Notes: generated by a model from the letters alone, not told the origin. DNA of 35,367 bases from Alphaproteobacteria bacterium (GCA_019238055.1 JAFAOB010000327.1:1-35367); one strand, 5' to 3'; numbered from the stretch's first letter, positions 9,371-18,478 are shown. A program made the numbers and translations.

Positions 9371-10111
9371 ATGTCGGCAACGCAGCCGTGTCGGCGGGCT
9401 GGAGCAGATAATTTGGTCGGGATTGCAAAAGCCCCCGGATCGAGCCGGAAATTGGCTGCAGGGTGGCTGCGGTGGTCGTTGTTGGGGTTCGGGTTGGCCC
9501 TGGCGGTTGCAGTGTCACAGGGTAGGGCTGAGGCCAATCCACCGCCTCAGCCGGTGCAGCTTACCACCCAGGATAAGGCCGATCTGCAGCGGATTGCCGC
9601 TTACCTTAACGCCATCGGCACAATGACCGCGCGCTTTCACCAGCAGGCGGCCAATGGCGGGACGGCTAGCGGCTGGGTGTGGATGGAACGGCCAGGCCGC
9701 ATGCGCTTTCAGTACGACCCGCCCAACCCGATCTTGCTGATCGCGGATCGGTTTTACGTCTACTACATCGATACTCAACTTGCCGAGGTATCGCAGGTCG
9801 GTTTGAAGTTTACGCCGGCCTGGTTTTTCTTGCGGGTCCCGATCAGCTTTGACGACCTCGAAGTCACCCGTTTCGAGCGCGGCAACAATGCGCTGCAAAT
9901 CACAGTTATTGACCCCGCCGCGCCCGACAACGGCAGCTTGACAATGAACTTTACCGAAACCCCATTATCCTTGCGCGAGTGGACGATTGTCGACCAGCAG
10001 CACCACGTTACCTCGGTATCACTGTCGCAACAGCAATTCGGTATGGCGCTCGACCCTAACCTGTTTGTATATCAAAACCCGTATCGACCCCACCGCGGCA
10101 CTGATAATTGA
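9371..10111 (+). CDS. lolA: Outer-membrane lipoprotein carrier protein LolA family
   Basis: Signal/TM N-terminus, LNAIGTMTARFHQ, GWVWMERPGRMRFQYDPPNPILLIADRFYVYYID, C-terminal SLSQQQFGMALDPNLFVYQNP; directly after ftsK. Start uncertain (TTG 9347 also possible). Confidence 0.85.
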   Translation: MSATQPCRRAGADNLVGIAKAPGSSRKLAAGWLRWSLLGFGLALAVAVSQGRAEANPPPQPVQLTTQDKADLQRIAAYLNAIGTMTARFHQQAANGGTASGWVWMERPGRMRFQYDPPNPILLIADRFYVYYIDTQLAEVSQVGLKFTPAWFFLRVPISFDDLEVTRFERGNNALQITVIDPAAPDNGSLTMNFTETPLSLREWTIVDQQHHVTSVSLSQQQFGMALDPNLFVYQNPYRPHRGTDN

Positions 10112-10122
10112 GCGACACCGCA

Positions 10123-10896
10123 ATGCCAACCCGTCCTCTGCCGATCGTCGGGATCCCCGCCTGTAGGCGCATAATCAACGAACGGGTTGTTCACACTGTT
10201 GCCGACAAATATCCGAGCGCGATTATCGCGGCGACCGGCTGTCTGCCGGTCTCGATCCCGGCGGTCGGGTCCAAGATCGATATTACGGCGGTGCTCAACA
10301 GAATCGATGGGCTGTTGCTCACTGGCAGCCCATCAAACGTCCATCCGAGCGAATACGGTCACGAGCCGCTCGATGGCGAGATCCTGCACGACCTGGAGCG
10401 CGATGCGACGACATTGCCCTTGATCCGCGAAGCGGTACGGCGCGACCTGCCGATTTTTGCGATCTGCCGCGGGATTCAGGAGCTGAACGTGGCGCTTGGC
10501 GGCACCTTGCATCAACGGCTTTACGCCATGCCGGACCGGATCAGCCATCGGCCGCGTAAAGATTCGCCGGATGGCCCCTACGGGCCCGTGCACAGTGTAA
10601 AGCTAGTCCCCGGCGGGATGTTGGCAACACTGATCGGCAGCGCGGAGATCATGGTCAATTCGCTGCATTCGCAAGGCATTGACCGGCTGGCTCCGGGACT
10701 GCGCATCGAGGCGACCGCGCCCGACGGCCAGATCGAGGCGGTCACCCTGCCGCAAGCTCGGTTTGTACTCGGCGTGCAGTGGCACCCGGAATACAAGGTT
10801 CTCAAAAATCCAGTTTCCTCGGGGCTATTCTCGGCCTTCGGGAAAGCCTGCAGTGCAGCCGCTGCGAGTTTTCGCCTTCAGGTTTGCGCGGCCTGA
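10123..10896 (+). CDS. Gamma-glutamyl-gamma-aminobutyrate hydrolase / peptidase C26 family (class I glutamine amidotransferase-like)
   Basis: VGIPACRR start, GLLLTGSPSNVHPSEYG, catalytic FAICRGIQELNVALGGTL, HSQGIDRLAPGLRIEA, GVQWHPEY. A TTG start at 10108 would overlap the lolA stop. Confidence 0.88.
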   Translation: MPTRPLPIVGIPACRRIINERVVHTVADKYPSAIIAATGCLPVSIPAVGSKIDITAVLNRIDGLLLTGSPSNVHPSEYGHEPLDGEILHDLERDATTLPLIREAVRRDLPIFAICRGIQELNVALGGTLHQRLYAMPDRISHRPRKDSPDGPYGPVHSVKLVPGGMLATLIGSAEIMVNSLHSQGIDRLAPGLRIEATAPDGQIEAVTLPQARFVLGVQWHPEYKVLKNPVSSGLFSAFGKACSAAAASFRLQVCAA

Positions 10897-11007
10897 GAGA
10901 ATCGTGATTTGTTCCATAAGGCCATATGTCAATTTTTTCTTTCCGCTATGCAAGAATCGAGGGGTTGCTCTGCCTGATTCGCACCCCATCTGACGTCTAC
11001 AGAAGCG

Positions 11008-11028
11008 GAGAGAGGTTAAAGCTCTCTC
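11008..11028 (+). other. Inverted repeat GAGAGAG-gttaaag-CTCTCTC in the xth leader
   Basis: Perfect 7-bp arms read directly, followed by CAAAAA. Confidence 0.6.
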
Positions 11029-11085
11029 AAAAATGGACCCGTCTCCCCTGCGGGCCCAATTTCCCCCAAACGCTTCTGATATGCA

Positions 11086-11116
11086 GGCGCCCGGTCTTCC
11101 CCCCCGACCGGGCGCC
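11086..11116 (+). terminator. Strong GC hairpin (terminator or leader attenuator candidate) between the C26 gene and xth
   Basis: GGCGCCCGGTC-ttccccccc-GACCGGGCGCC: perfect 11-bp stem, 9-nt loop, followed by GTCTTATTT (weak T tract). Confidence 0.5.
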
Positions 11117-11143
11117 GTCTTATTTCCCGTTCGACGCAACTCT

Positions 11144-11159
11144 GCTCCCGATCGGGAGC
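11144..11159. other. 16-bp perfect palindrome GCTCCCGATCGGGAGC just upstream of the xth start
   Basis: Read directly; contains GGGAG (possible Shine-Dalgarno) about 12 nt upstream of the GTG at 11171. Confidence 0.6.
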
Positions 11160-11170
11160 TCCGTCTAACC

Positions 11171-11968
11171 GTGAGCCTGCGGGTTGCCACCTGGAACATC
11201 AACTCGGTCCGGCTGCGCCTCGACAATGTCCGTCGGCTGATTGCCGAATGGACGCCGGATGTTTTGTGTCTGCAGGAAACCAAGAGCCCGAATGCGCTAT
11301 TCCCGAGCGAGGCGTTTGAGACCCTCGGCTATCGGCACCGGCTGGTGCACGGAATGAAGGGGTATAACGGGGTCGCCATCCTCTCCCGGGTACCGATCGA
11401 GACATCCGAGACCCGCAACTGGTGCGCGCGCGAGGATTGTCGTCACGCGCTCGCCGTGCTGCCCGGGGGTATCGAGTTGCACAATATCTACGTTCCGGCC
11501 GGCGGCGACATACCCGACGCGGACACCAATCCGAAATTTGCGCACAAGCTGCAATTTCTCGATGAAGTCGCCGCTTGGTTCGCCGCCAAGCGCCATGACG
11601 ATCGGCCGATGATGGCAGTCGGCGATCTGAACATCGCACCGCTCGAAGCAGATGTCTGGTCCCACAAGCAACTTTTGACGGTCGTCAGTCACACCCCGGT
11701 CGAGGTCGAGCGTCTCGGGCGGCTCCAGCAGTCGGGGGGCTTTGTCGATGTGGTGCGGTATTTCGTACCGCCGCCGGAGCGGCTTTATACGTGGTGGAGC
11801 TATCGCGCCCGCGACTGGGCCGCATCAAATCGGGGCCGGTGGCTCGACCACATCTGGGTGACGCCCGGGCTGATCGGAGAACTGGCGGAAGCGCGGGTGT
11901 TGCGCGACAGTCGCAGCTGGCCGAAAGCCTCCGACCACGTGCCCGTCATGCTGACGATCGGCAGCTGA
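11171..11968 (+). CDS. xth: Exodeoxyribonuclease III (Xth/ExoA family)
   Basis: LRVATWNINSVRLRLDNVRRLIAEWTPDVLCLQETKSPNALFP, YNGVAILSR, GDLNIAPLEADVWSHK, TWWSYRARDWAASNRGRWLDHIWVTPGL, SDHVPVML. GTG start placed where conservation begins. Confidence 0.93.
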   Translation: MSLRVATWNINSVRLRLDNVRRLIAEWTPDVLCLQETKSPNALFPSEAFETLGYRHRLVHGMKGYNGVAILSRVPIETSETRNWCAREDCRHALAVLPGGIELHNIYVPAGGDIPDADTNPKFAHKLQFLDEVAAWFAAKRHDDRPMMAVGDLNIAPLEADVWSHKQLLTVVSHTPVEVERLGRLQQSGGFVDVVRYFVPPPERLYTWWSYRARDWAASNRGRWLDHIWVTPGLIGELAEARVLRDSRSWPKASDHVPVMLTIGS

Positions 11969-12452
11969 TCCGGCGATAGAGATGATAGCGGCCGGGCATT
12001 ACACCTTCCGGCAGCGCCAAAGCAGCGAGCCTCGGGCAATCGATTGCGGGTTCGCTGACCAGCACAGCGCCGGGGCGCAGCAGCGGCAGGATCAACGGCG
12101 CAAGGGCGGCGGCGAGTGCCTGGCTGGCGGTGACATCGCCGCTTCCCGGATCGAGATGAGCGAGAGCCACCTGGCCTACGAGCCAAGCGCGCGCTGCCGG
12201 CAAGGTCTCGCGCATGTCACCGAGCAACAGGAACTTGCTGGGCGGAATGCAGCCAGGATGGGCCGCGAGATGACGCTCGCAGACAAAGATGTTGCGCTCG
12301 GGAAAGAGTTGGCGCAGATGATCGTAGGTGCGGCCGTTGCCGAGCCCGAGTTCGAGAACCGGGCCGTCAAGCCCGCGCACGAGCTCTGCCGCAAGATTGA
12401 GACAAACTCGCTGCGCCTTGAGCCGGCGGATGAAGCTGTCGAGCCGGCTCAT
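11946..12452 (-). CDS. Small class I SAM-dependent methyltransferase-like protein
   Basis: GPVLELGLGNGRTYDHLRQLFP (SAM motif I) and ALAHLDPGSGD; 3' end overlaps xth convergently. Confidence 0.7.
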   Translation of the reverse strand: MSRLDSFIRRLKAQRVCLNLAAELVRGLDGPVLELGLGNGRTYDHLRQLFPERNIFVCERHLAAHPGCIPPSKFLLLGDMRETLPAARAWLVGQVALAHLDPGSGDVTASQALAAALAPLILPLLRPGAVLVSEPAIDCPRLAALALPEGVMPGRYHLYRRISCRSSA

Positions 12453-12462
12453 TGCGCATTGA

Positions 12463-12945
12463 TCAGGCAGCGAGGCCGACCTGCTCGCGCAAGCGCTTGT
12501 TTTCGGCCGTTACCGCGCGCAGTTGGTTATTCACCGCATCGAGGCGGTGGGCCAACTCCTGCATGATTGCAACCGCGATATTGGGAAATTCGCGCACCAT
12601 TCGCATGAACGGCTCTTTCGCAATGCGTAGGGCGATAAGACGGTCCTTGGCACGGACCGTCGCGTTGCGCGGCATGTTGCATAGGATGCCCATCTCGCCG
12701 ACCGTCTCATTAGCGCCGAGCGTCGCGAGGATCACTGGCCCGGCCGACGTTTCGGCAATCACCTCGGCATGCCCGTCGATGATCAGGTAGGCGGCATCGG
12801 CAGGGTCGCCCTGGCGCACAATCACCCTGCCGGGATCGAACCCAACCCGCTCGCTCATAAACGCCAACAGCTTCAACCTGGATGGCTCGATCTCGGCGAA
12901 GAGCGGCACGCGGCGCAACAATTCGAATTCCTGTTTCAGGCTCAT
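12463..12945 (-). CDS. Stand-alone cyclic nucleotide-binding domain protein (Crp-like cNMP domain, no HTH)
   Basis: LLRRVPLFAEIEPSRLKLLAF, VIVRQGDPADAAYLIIDGHAEVI, VGEMGILCNMPRNATVRAKDRLIALRI; C-terminal short coiled coil LDAVNNQLRAVTAENKRLREQ, no helix-turn-helix. Confidence 0.85.
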   Translation of the reverse strand: MSLKQEFELLRRVPLFAEIEPSRLKLLAFMSERVGFDPGRVIVRQGDPADAAYLIIDGHAEVIAETSAGPVILATLGANETVGEMGILCNMPRNATVRAKDRLIALRIAKEPFMRMVREFPNIAVAIMQELAHRLDAVNNQLRAVTAENKRLREQVGLAA

Positions 12946-13611
12946 GACGCTCCCTCCTTTTTCTCCCGACCGCCTCTTGTCGTTCCGTCGCTGCCAAAGG
13001 CTAGCATCGGTTTCATCCAATGGCGAGTTTGGCCGGCACTCTCCGCTTCTGCAACTTGCCACTGCTGAACACGACCACATAAATGAAGTGGCGCGCAAGG
13101 CTCGCTGCTGCAGCGCTCAGATGAGCGTTGCACAACGGCCTCGCAACACCTCGCGTTGCCCCGACATTGCGCGACCGCACGGAAGCCGAGTGGCGGTCTC
13201 GCTCGTGCCAATCCGAATTTGGTCATTGCCGCGCTGGCTCCGCGCCATCATGCACAGCAAGCGTATTCGCCGCCGCCGCTCGTTTAATGACGCTACGTTG
13301 ACGCTCGATCAGCACGATAAATGACTTCGTTAGTGACACGACTCCGATCGTACTTGACGAGCAATAACTCGGACCGCAAGTTCGTCATCAGGCAAGCGTC
13401 GGCTGCATCGAGTGAAGAATGCAAAAGCCGACAGACGACGCTCAACGTCAAAGTGGGAACATCCATGGCGGAAGAGGATCCGTAATGGTCGCGGTTCATC
13501 CTGTATGCCGCAGCGGTTATACACTTGATTGTTATGGACTTCTTAAAAATGTCATTCGTAGCCGGAACGGCTCTGCAATAGTCGATCGATCAAGCCACGT
13601 GAGGTGACCTG

Positions 13612-14838
13612 ATGGCCGGCCCCCGCCACCATAAGCGCGTGCTGATCTACAGCCATGACAGCTTCGGTCTCGGCCATTTGCGCCGCTGCCGGGCGATTGC
13701 TCATTCCCTCGTAGATGCGGACCCGGCGTTGTCTGTCCTCATTTTGTCGGGCTCGCCAATCATCGGCAGCTTCGATTTCCGATCGAGGGTCGACTTCGTG
13801 CGTGTCCCCGGGGTCATCAAGCTGCGCAACGGCGAGTATGTTTCGCTCAATCTCCATATCGATATTGAGGAGACATTGGCGATGCGCTCCTCGATCATCC
13901 GTCATACAGCCGACATTTTCGACCCCGACATGCTGATCGTAGACAAAGAGCCGCTCGGCCTGCGCGGAGAGGTGCGCGACACCCTGGAGCTGCTGCAGTG
14001 CCGGCGGGCAACGGTGATCCTCGGTTTGCGCGATGTGATGGACGATCCCGAAGCGCTTGAAAGCGAATGGGAACGCAAACACGCGTTGCCGGCGCTCGCC
14101 GAATACTACGATGAGATCTGGGTCTACGGCCTGCCGCAAATCTGTGACCCGCTGGCCGGGCTCAACGTGCCGGCGAGTGTGCGGAGAAAGATGGTTTATA
14201 CCGGCTATCTGCGCCGCACCGCGAACGACGCGGTGCTGACGCCGGATTTGCAACAGATCATCGAGAAGCCGTTTTTGCTTGTCACGCCGGGCGGTGGTGG
14301 CGATGGCGACGAGCTCGTCGATATGGTGCTCGCGGCCTACGAGCAGGACCCGGACATTCCGCTGCCGGCGCTGATCGTGTTCGGTCCATTCATGGCGCCC
14401 GAGCAGCGGGTCGGCTTCGCAGCCCGGGCGGCGCGGCTGCAAAGGGTTCACGCGATCACCTTCAGCGCCCGCCTCGAAGCGCTGATTGCGCGCGCCGTCG
14501 GTGTCGTCGCGATGGGCGGCTACAACACCTTTTGCGAGATCCTGTCCTTCGACAAGCCGGCGCTGATCATGCCGCGCATCGCACCCCGACTCGAACAGCA
14601 CATCCGCGCCGCGCGCGCCGCGGAACTCGGGCTTTTGGCGATGCTGCCCGAAACCCGCAGTCGGGATCCGCAGGCCATGGCAACGGCATTGCGGCGCCTG
14701 GTCAATCAACCACCACCGTCGAGCGCGGTGATCCCGGGCTTGCTCGACGGGATGCTTAACGTAAACAGGTTGGCGAAGAAATGGCTCGACCGCGACCGCA
14801 TACCGCAGCTTGTCATGCGGGCGCGCGCCAGCCAATGA
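13612..14838 (+). CDS. Predicted glycosyltransferase (COG4671-like, GT-B/MurG-like fold)
   Basis: KRVLIYSHDSFGLGHLRRCRAIAHSL N-terminus, TPGGGGDGDELVDMVL, GVVAMGGYNTFCEILSFDKPALIMPRIAPRLEQHIRAARAAELG C-terminal donor-binding region. Confidence 0.82.
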   Translation: MAGPRHHKRVLIYSHDSFGLGHLRRCRAIAHSLVDADPALSVLILSGSPIIGSFDFRSRVDFVRVPGVIKLRNGEYVSLNLHIDIEETLAMRSSIIRHTADIFDPDMLIVDKEPLGLRGEVRDTLELLQCRRATVILGLRDVMDDPEALESEWERKHALPALAEYYDEIWVYGLPQICDPLAGLNVPASVRRKMVYTGYLRRTANDAVLTPDLQQIIEKPFLLVTPGGGGDGDELVDMVLAAYEQDPDIPLPALIVFGPFMAPEQRVGFAARAARLQRVHAITFSARLEALIARAVGVVAMGGYNTFCEILSFDKPALIMPRIAPRLEQHIRAARAAELGLLAMLPETRSRDPQAMATALRRLVNQPPPSSAVIPGLLDGMLNVNRLAKKWLDRDRIPQLVMRARASQ

Positions 14839-16139
14839 ACGAGACTGGGGCCGTCATGAATGCCCGGAAAGTCGCCTACATTCTCAAGGGGTATCCACGG
14901 CTTTCCGAAACCTTTATCGCACAGGAAATGCTGGCACTCGAACAATGCGGGCTCGGCATTCTGATCGTCTCGCTGCGTCATCCGACCGATCGTAAAGTGC
15001 ATCCGATTGCCGAAGCGATCCGCGCCGAACGGCTCTACCTTCCGGAGTACCTCTACCAGGAGCCGTTGCGCGTTTGGCGAAGCTGGCGGCAAATACGCCG
15101 CCGCAACGGCTATCGACACGCGCAACGGGCTTGGCTTGCCGATCTGCTGCGCGATCCGACGCCGAACCGGGTCCGCCGGTTCGGTCAGGCGCTGGTGCTG
15201 GCGGCCGAGCTGCCCGCCGACATCCACCACCTGCATGCTCATTTTCTGCACACCCCGGCATCCGTTGCCCGATACACAGCCCTGATGCGCGGGCTCGGCT
15301 GGACCGTCTCGGCCCATGCCAAGGACATATGGACGACGCCCGATTGGGAAAAGCGCGAAAAGCTCGGCGCGGCGCAGTGGGTGGTAACGTGCACTGCGGC
15401 CGGCCACGCCCATTTGGCGGCGCTGGCGCCGCAGCCGGAACGCATTGCGCTCTGTTATCATGGCCTCGATCTCGATCGGTTTTCGTCCCCGCCGCCGCGC
15501 TGTCAGGGGGGCGACGGGGGCGACGCCGAGCGCCCGGTCAGGCTGCTTTCCGTCGGTCGCGCGGTGGCGAAGAAGGGTTACGACGAGCTGCTCTCAGCCT
15601 TGGCGCTGCTGCCGCCCGATCTTGCGTGGCGATTGGTGCATATCGGCGGTGGGGAGCTCGCGGGAGCCTTGCGCCGGCAAGCCGAGCTTCTTGGTCTAAG
15701 CAGCCGGATCGAGTGGCGGGGTGCCTGCGCGCAGCCCGAAGTACTGGCTGCCTATCGCGCGGCCGACTTGTTTGTCCTCGCCGCCAAAGTTGCCGCCGAT
15801 GGTGACCGCGACGGCTTGCCCAATGTTCTGATGGAGGCGCAAAGCCAAGGGCTTGCTTGCATTGCGACCGATGTCTCAGGAATCCCCGAGCTGATCCGTG
15901 ACGGCGAAACGGGCATGCTGGTCCCGCCCGGCAACCCCCCGACGCTCGCGGCTGCTCTTCTAGCCTTGATCCGCGACCCGGGGCGGCGCACCGCCCTGGG
16001 CGCCGCCGGCGAGAGGCATGTCCGTCAATCCTTCTCGATGACGTCCGGCATCGATATGCTCGCGCGGCGCTTCGGACTGACGCCGGAAAAGACCGCCACC
16101 GAAGTTAGAGGGGCACGCGAGCCGGTCGCGGCCGGTTAG
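14835..16139 (+). CDS. Glycosyltransferase family 4 (WcaL/colanic-acid-type)
   Basis: KVAYILKGYPRLSETFIAQEMLALEQCGLGILIVSLRHPTD, HLHAHFLHTPASVARY, SVGRAVAKKGYDELL, GLPNVLMEAQSQGLACIATDVSGIPELIRDGETGMLVPPGN. ATGA overlap with the upstream gene. Confidence 0.9.
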   Translation: MNETGAVMNARKVAYILKGYPRLSETFIAQEMLALEQCGLGILIVSLRHPTDRKVHPIAEAIRAERLYLPEYLYQEPLRVWRSWRQIRRRNGYRHAQRAWLADLLRDPTPNRVRRFGQALVLAAELPADIHHLHAHFLHTPASVARYTALMRGLGWTVSAHAKDIWTTPDWEKREKLGAAQWVVTCTAAGHAHLAALAPQPERIALCYHGLDLDRFSSPPPRCQGGDGGDAERPVRLLSVGRAVAKKGYDELLSALALLPPDLAWRLVHIGGGELAGALRRQAELLGLSSRIEWRGACAQPEVLAAYRAADLFVLAAKVAADGDRDGLPNVLMEAQSQGLACIATDVSGIPELIRDGETGMLVPPGNPPTLAAALLALIRDPGRRTALGAAGERHVRQSFSMTSGIDMLARRFGLTPEKTATEVRGAREPVAAG

Positions 16140-16150
16140 CTCGCGATACC

Positions 16151-17257
16151 ATGCGCATCGCCTTTTACGCGCCGTTGAAGCCGCCAGATCATCCGGTACC
16201 GTCGGGCGACCGGCGGGTCGCTCAGCTGTTCTTTGAAGCGCTGCAATTGGCCGGACATCATCCCGTATTAGCGTCACGGCTGCGCAGCTTCGAGGGGCGG
16301 GGTGACCAATTTCGACAGGCAAGGCTTGCCGGCATTGGCGGGCGGCTCGCGGATCGTGCCCTGAGTCGCTGGCGTGCCGCGCCGGCCGCCGCACCGGAAC
16401 TGTGGTTTACTTATCATATCTATCACAAGGCACCCGACTGGCTCGGGCCGCGGATTTCGACCGAACTCGGAATCCCCTACGTTATCGCCGAGGCGTCATT
16501 TGCGCCAAAGCGCGCGAATGGGCCGTGGGCGCAGGGTCACCGCGCCGCGGAACAGGCGATCCGGCGTGCCGACGCGGTGATCGGGCTGAACCCGGTGGAT
16601 CGCGCTTGCGTGCTGTCGTTGCTTGTCGAACCGGCGCGCTGGCTGGGAATCAAGCCGTTTGTCGATGCGGCCGATTTCACACCGCGACCGGCCAAGGATG
16701 GCCCTCCGCTTCGGCTGATCACGGCGGCGATGATGCGCCACGGCGATAAGCTGGTTTCCTATCGGGTTCTCGGTGCGGCGCTGACCAACTTGCTCGATCT
16801 CGATTGGACGCTTGAAGTTATCGGGGACGGTGCCGCTCGGGCTGAGGTCATGACGGCACTCGCCCCGCTTCATAGCCGGCTCGTGTTGGCGGGGAGGCTC
16901 GACCCCGACACAACGGCGCGCCGCCTCGCAGCCGCCGATCTCTATGTATGGCCGGCGATCAACGAGGCCTTTGGCATGGCATTGCTCGAAGCACAGGCAA
17001 GCGGATTGCCGGTGGTTGCTGGCGCCAGTGGCGGCGTCGCCGAAATTGTAGCGCATCAAATGACCGGATTGCTGGTACAGCCGGGAGATCCAGCGGCCTT
17101 TGCTGCGGCCGTCCGGCAGCTCATCACCGATGTCGCGCTCCGCCGACGGTACGCCGCGGCGGCGCGGCGGCGGGTGCTGGTCGAGCATGATCTGCCCGCG
17201 GCGGCCGCACGCCTTGGCGTCGTCATCGACACGCTGCACTTGGCAAATGCCGCATAA
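16151..17257 (+). CDS. Glycosyltransferase family 4
   Basis: MRIAFYAPLKPPDHPVPSGDRRVAQLFFEALQLAGHH, LVLAGRLDPDTTARRLAAADLYVWPAINEAFGMALLEAQASGLPVVAGASGGVAEIV (EX7E-type). Confidence 0.88.
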   Translation: MRIAFYAPLKPPDHPVPSGDRRVAQLFFEALQLAGHHPVLASRLRSFEGRGDQFRQARLAGIGGRLADRALSRWRAAPAAAPELWFTYHIYHKAPDWLGPRISTELGIPYVIAEASFAPKRANGPWAQGHRAAEQAIRRADAVIGLNPVDRACVLSLLVEPARWLGIKPFVDAADFTPRPAKDGPPLRLITAAMMRHGDKLVSYRVLGAALTNLLDLDWTLEVIGDGAARAEVMTALAPLHSRLVLAGRLDPDTTARRLAAADLYVWPAINEAFGMALLEAQASGLPVVAGASGGVAEIVAHQMTGLLVQPGDPAAFAAAVRQLITDVALRRRYAAAARRRVLVEHDLPAAAARLGVVIDTLHLANAA

Positions 17258-17284
17258 CCATTCGAGCCCGCCTGGCAGGGTCCG

Positions 17285-18478
17285 ATGAGCGGGTCAGTGC
17301 TGTTCTATGTCCAACACGTGCTCGGGATCGGGCATCTGCGGCGCGCGCTTCATCTTGTCAACGGAATGGCGCAGGAGGGTCTCGCCGTAACCCTGATCAC
17401 TGGTGGCGAACCGATGCCCGAACTCGTCAGCGCCAAGGCCCGAGCTGTCGTACAGCTGCCGCCACTGCGAGCGACCGATGCCAGCTTCCGCAACCTCGTC
17501 GGCCTTGATGGCCAGCCTGCCGACGAGACCTTGTGGTCAGAGCGCCGCGAGATGCTGCTCGCCGCCTTGGCCAAAACCATGCCCGACACCGTATTGATCG
17601 AGGGCTACCCGTTCGCCCGCCGCGCCTTCCGGCGCGAGTTGGAGCCGTTGATTGCCGCCGCTCGGGCGCGCCGGCCTCGACCCGAAATATTGTGCTCGCT
17701 GCGCGACATCATCGTCCCCCCGCGCGAAGAGAAGCGCGCACAGGAGATCGTCGATAGTATCCGTGCCAATTTTGACGCGGTTTTGGTCCATGGCGATCCG
17801 CGGTTGATCAGGCTGGAAGAAAGCTTTCCGCTCGCTTCGGAAATCGCCGACCGGCTGGTTTATACGGGTTATGTCGCAGCACCCGAGCCGGCAACCCGCG
17901 ACACCGGCAATGCCGGTACGGGTGAGGTTCTGGTTTCGGCCGGCGGCGGTGCTGTCGGCGGTGCCTTGATGCGGGCCGCACTCGCGGCAAGGCGGCACGG
18001 CTGTCTCGCAGTTGCCAATTGGCGGATCCTGACCGGACCCAATCTGCCGGCAGCCGAATTTGCGGAATTAGCGGCGGATGTGCCACAAGGCGTCATCATC
18101 GAGCGCTATCGCAGCGATTTCGCAGACATGTTGCGGCGCTGCCGGGTTTCGGTCAGTCAGGCTGGATATAATACGGTTCTCGACATCATTGGCGCCCGCA
18201 TCCCGGCGGTGCTGGTGCCGTTTGCCGAGGAGCACGAGACCGAGCAAACCTTGCGAGCCGAGCGGCTGGCGGCATGCGGTGTCATTGAGATGTTGCCGGC
18301 TGCGGCGCTCTCGCCGGAGCGGCTAGCCGAGGCGATCGAGCGGGTGGCTCAACGTCCTCCCTCAGTGCTCGAACTCGACACGGCGGGGGCGCACTGTACC
18401 GCGATTAGAATTGCTCGGATGATCGCAAATCGGACGAGGTCAGAACCGGATCCAGAAAATTATCGTTCCGGCGGGTGA
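17285..18478 (+). CDS. Predicted glycosyltransferase (COG4671-like), paralogue of 13612-14838
   Basis: VLFYVQHVLGIGHLRRALHLVNGMAQEG, ICSLRDII-type segment CSLRDIIVPPREEKRAQEIVDSI, VSAGGGAVGGALM, VSQAGYNTVLDIIGARIPAVLVPFAEEHETEQTLRAERLAACGV. Confidence 0.82.
   Translation: MSGSVLFYVQHVLGIGHLRRALHLVNGMAQEGLAVTLITGGEPMPELVSAKARAVVQLPPLRATDASFRNLVGLDGQPADETLWSERREMLLAALAKTMPDTVLIEGYPFARRAFRRELEPLIAAARARRPRPEILCSLRDIIVPPREEKRAQEIVDSIRANFDAVLVHGDPRLIRLEESFPLASEIADRLVYTGYVAAPEPATRDTGNAGTGEVLVSAGGGAVGGALMRAALAARRHGCLAVANWRILTGPNLPAAEFAELAADVPQGVIIERYRSDFADMLRRCRVSVSQAGYNTVLDIIGARIPAVLVPFAEEHETEQTLRAERLAACGVIEMLPAAALSPERLAEAIERVAQRPPSVLELDTAGAHCTAIRIARMIANRTRSEPDPENYRSGG

Noticed and set aside
11033-11170. 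N-terminal extension of the xth ORF from ATG 11033
   Set aside because: The extra 46 residues are Pro-rich, run through two strong hairpins, and conservation starts at SLRVATWNIN, so a GTG start at 11171 is more likely.
13552-14835. 427-aa antisense ORF opposite the first glycosyltransferase
   Set aside because: Codon-composition shadow in high-GC DNA; the translation is Arg/His/Gln-rich with no family motif, while the sense strand has clear GT motifs.
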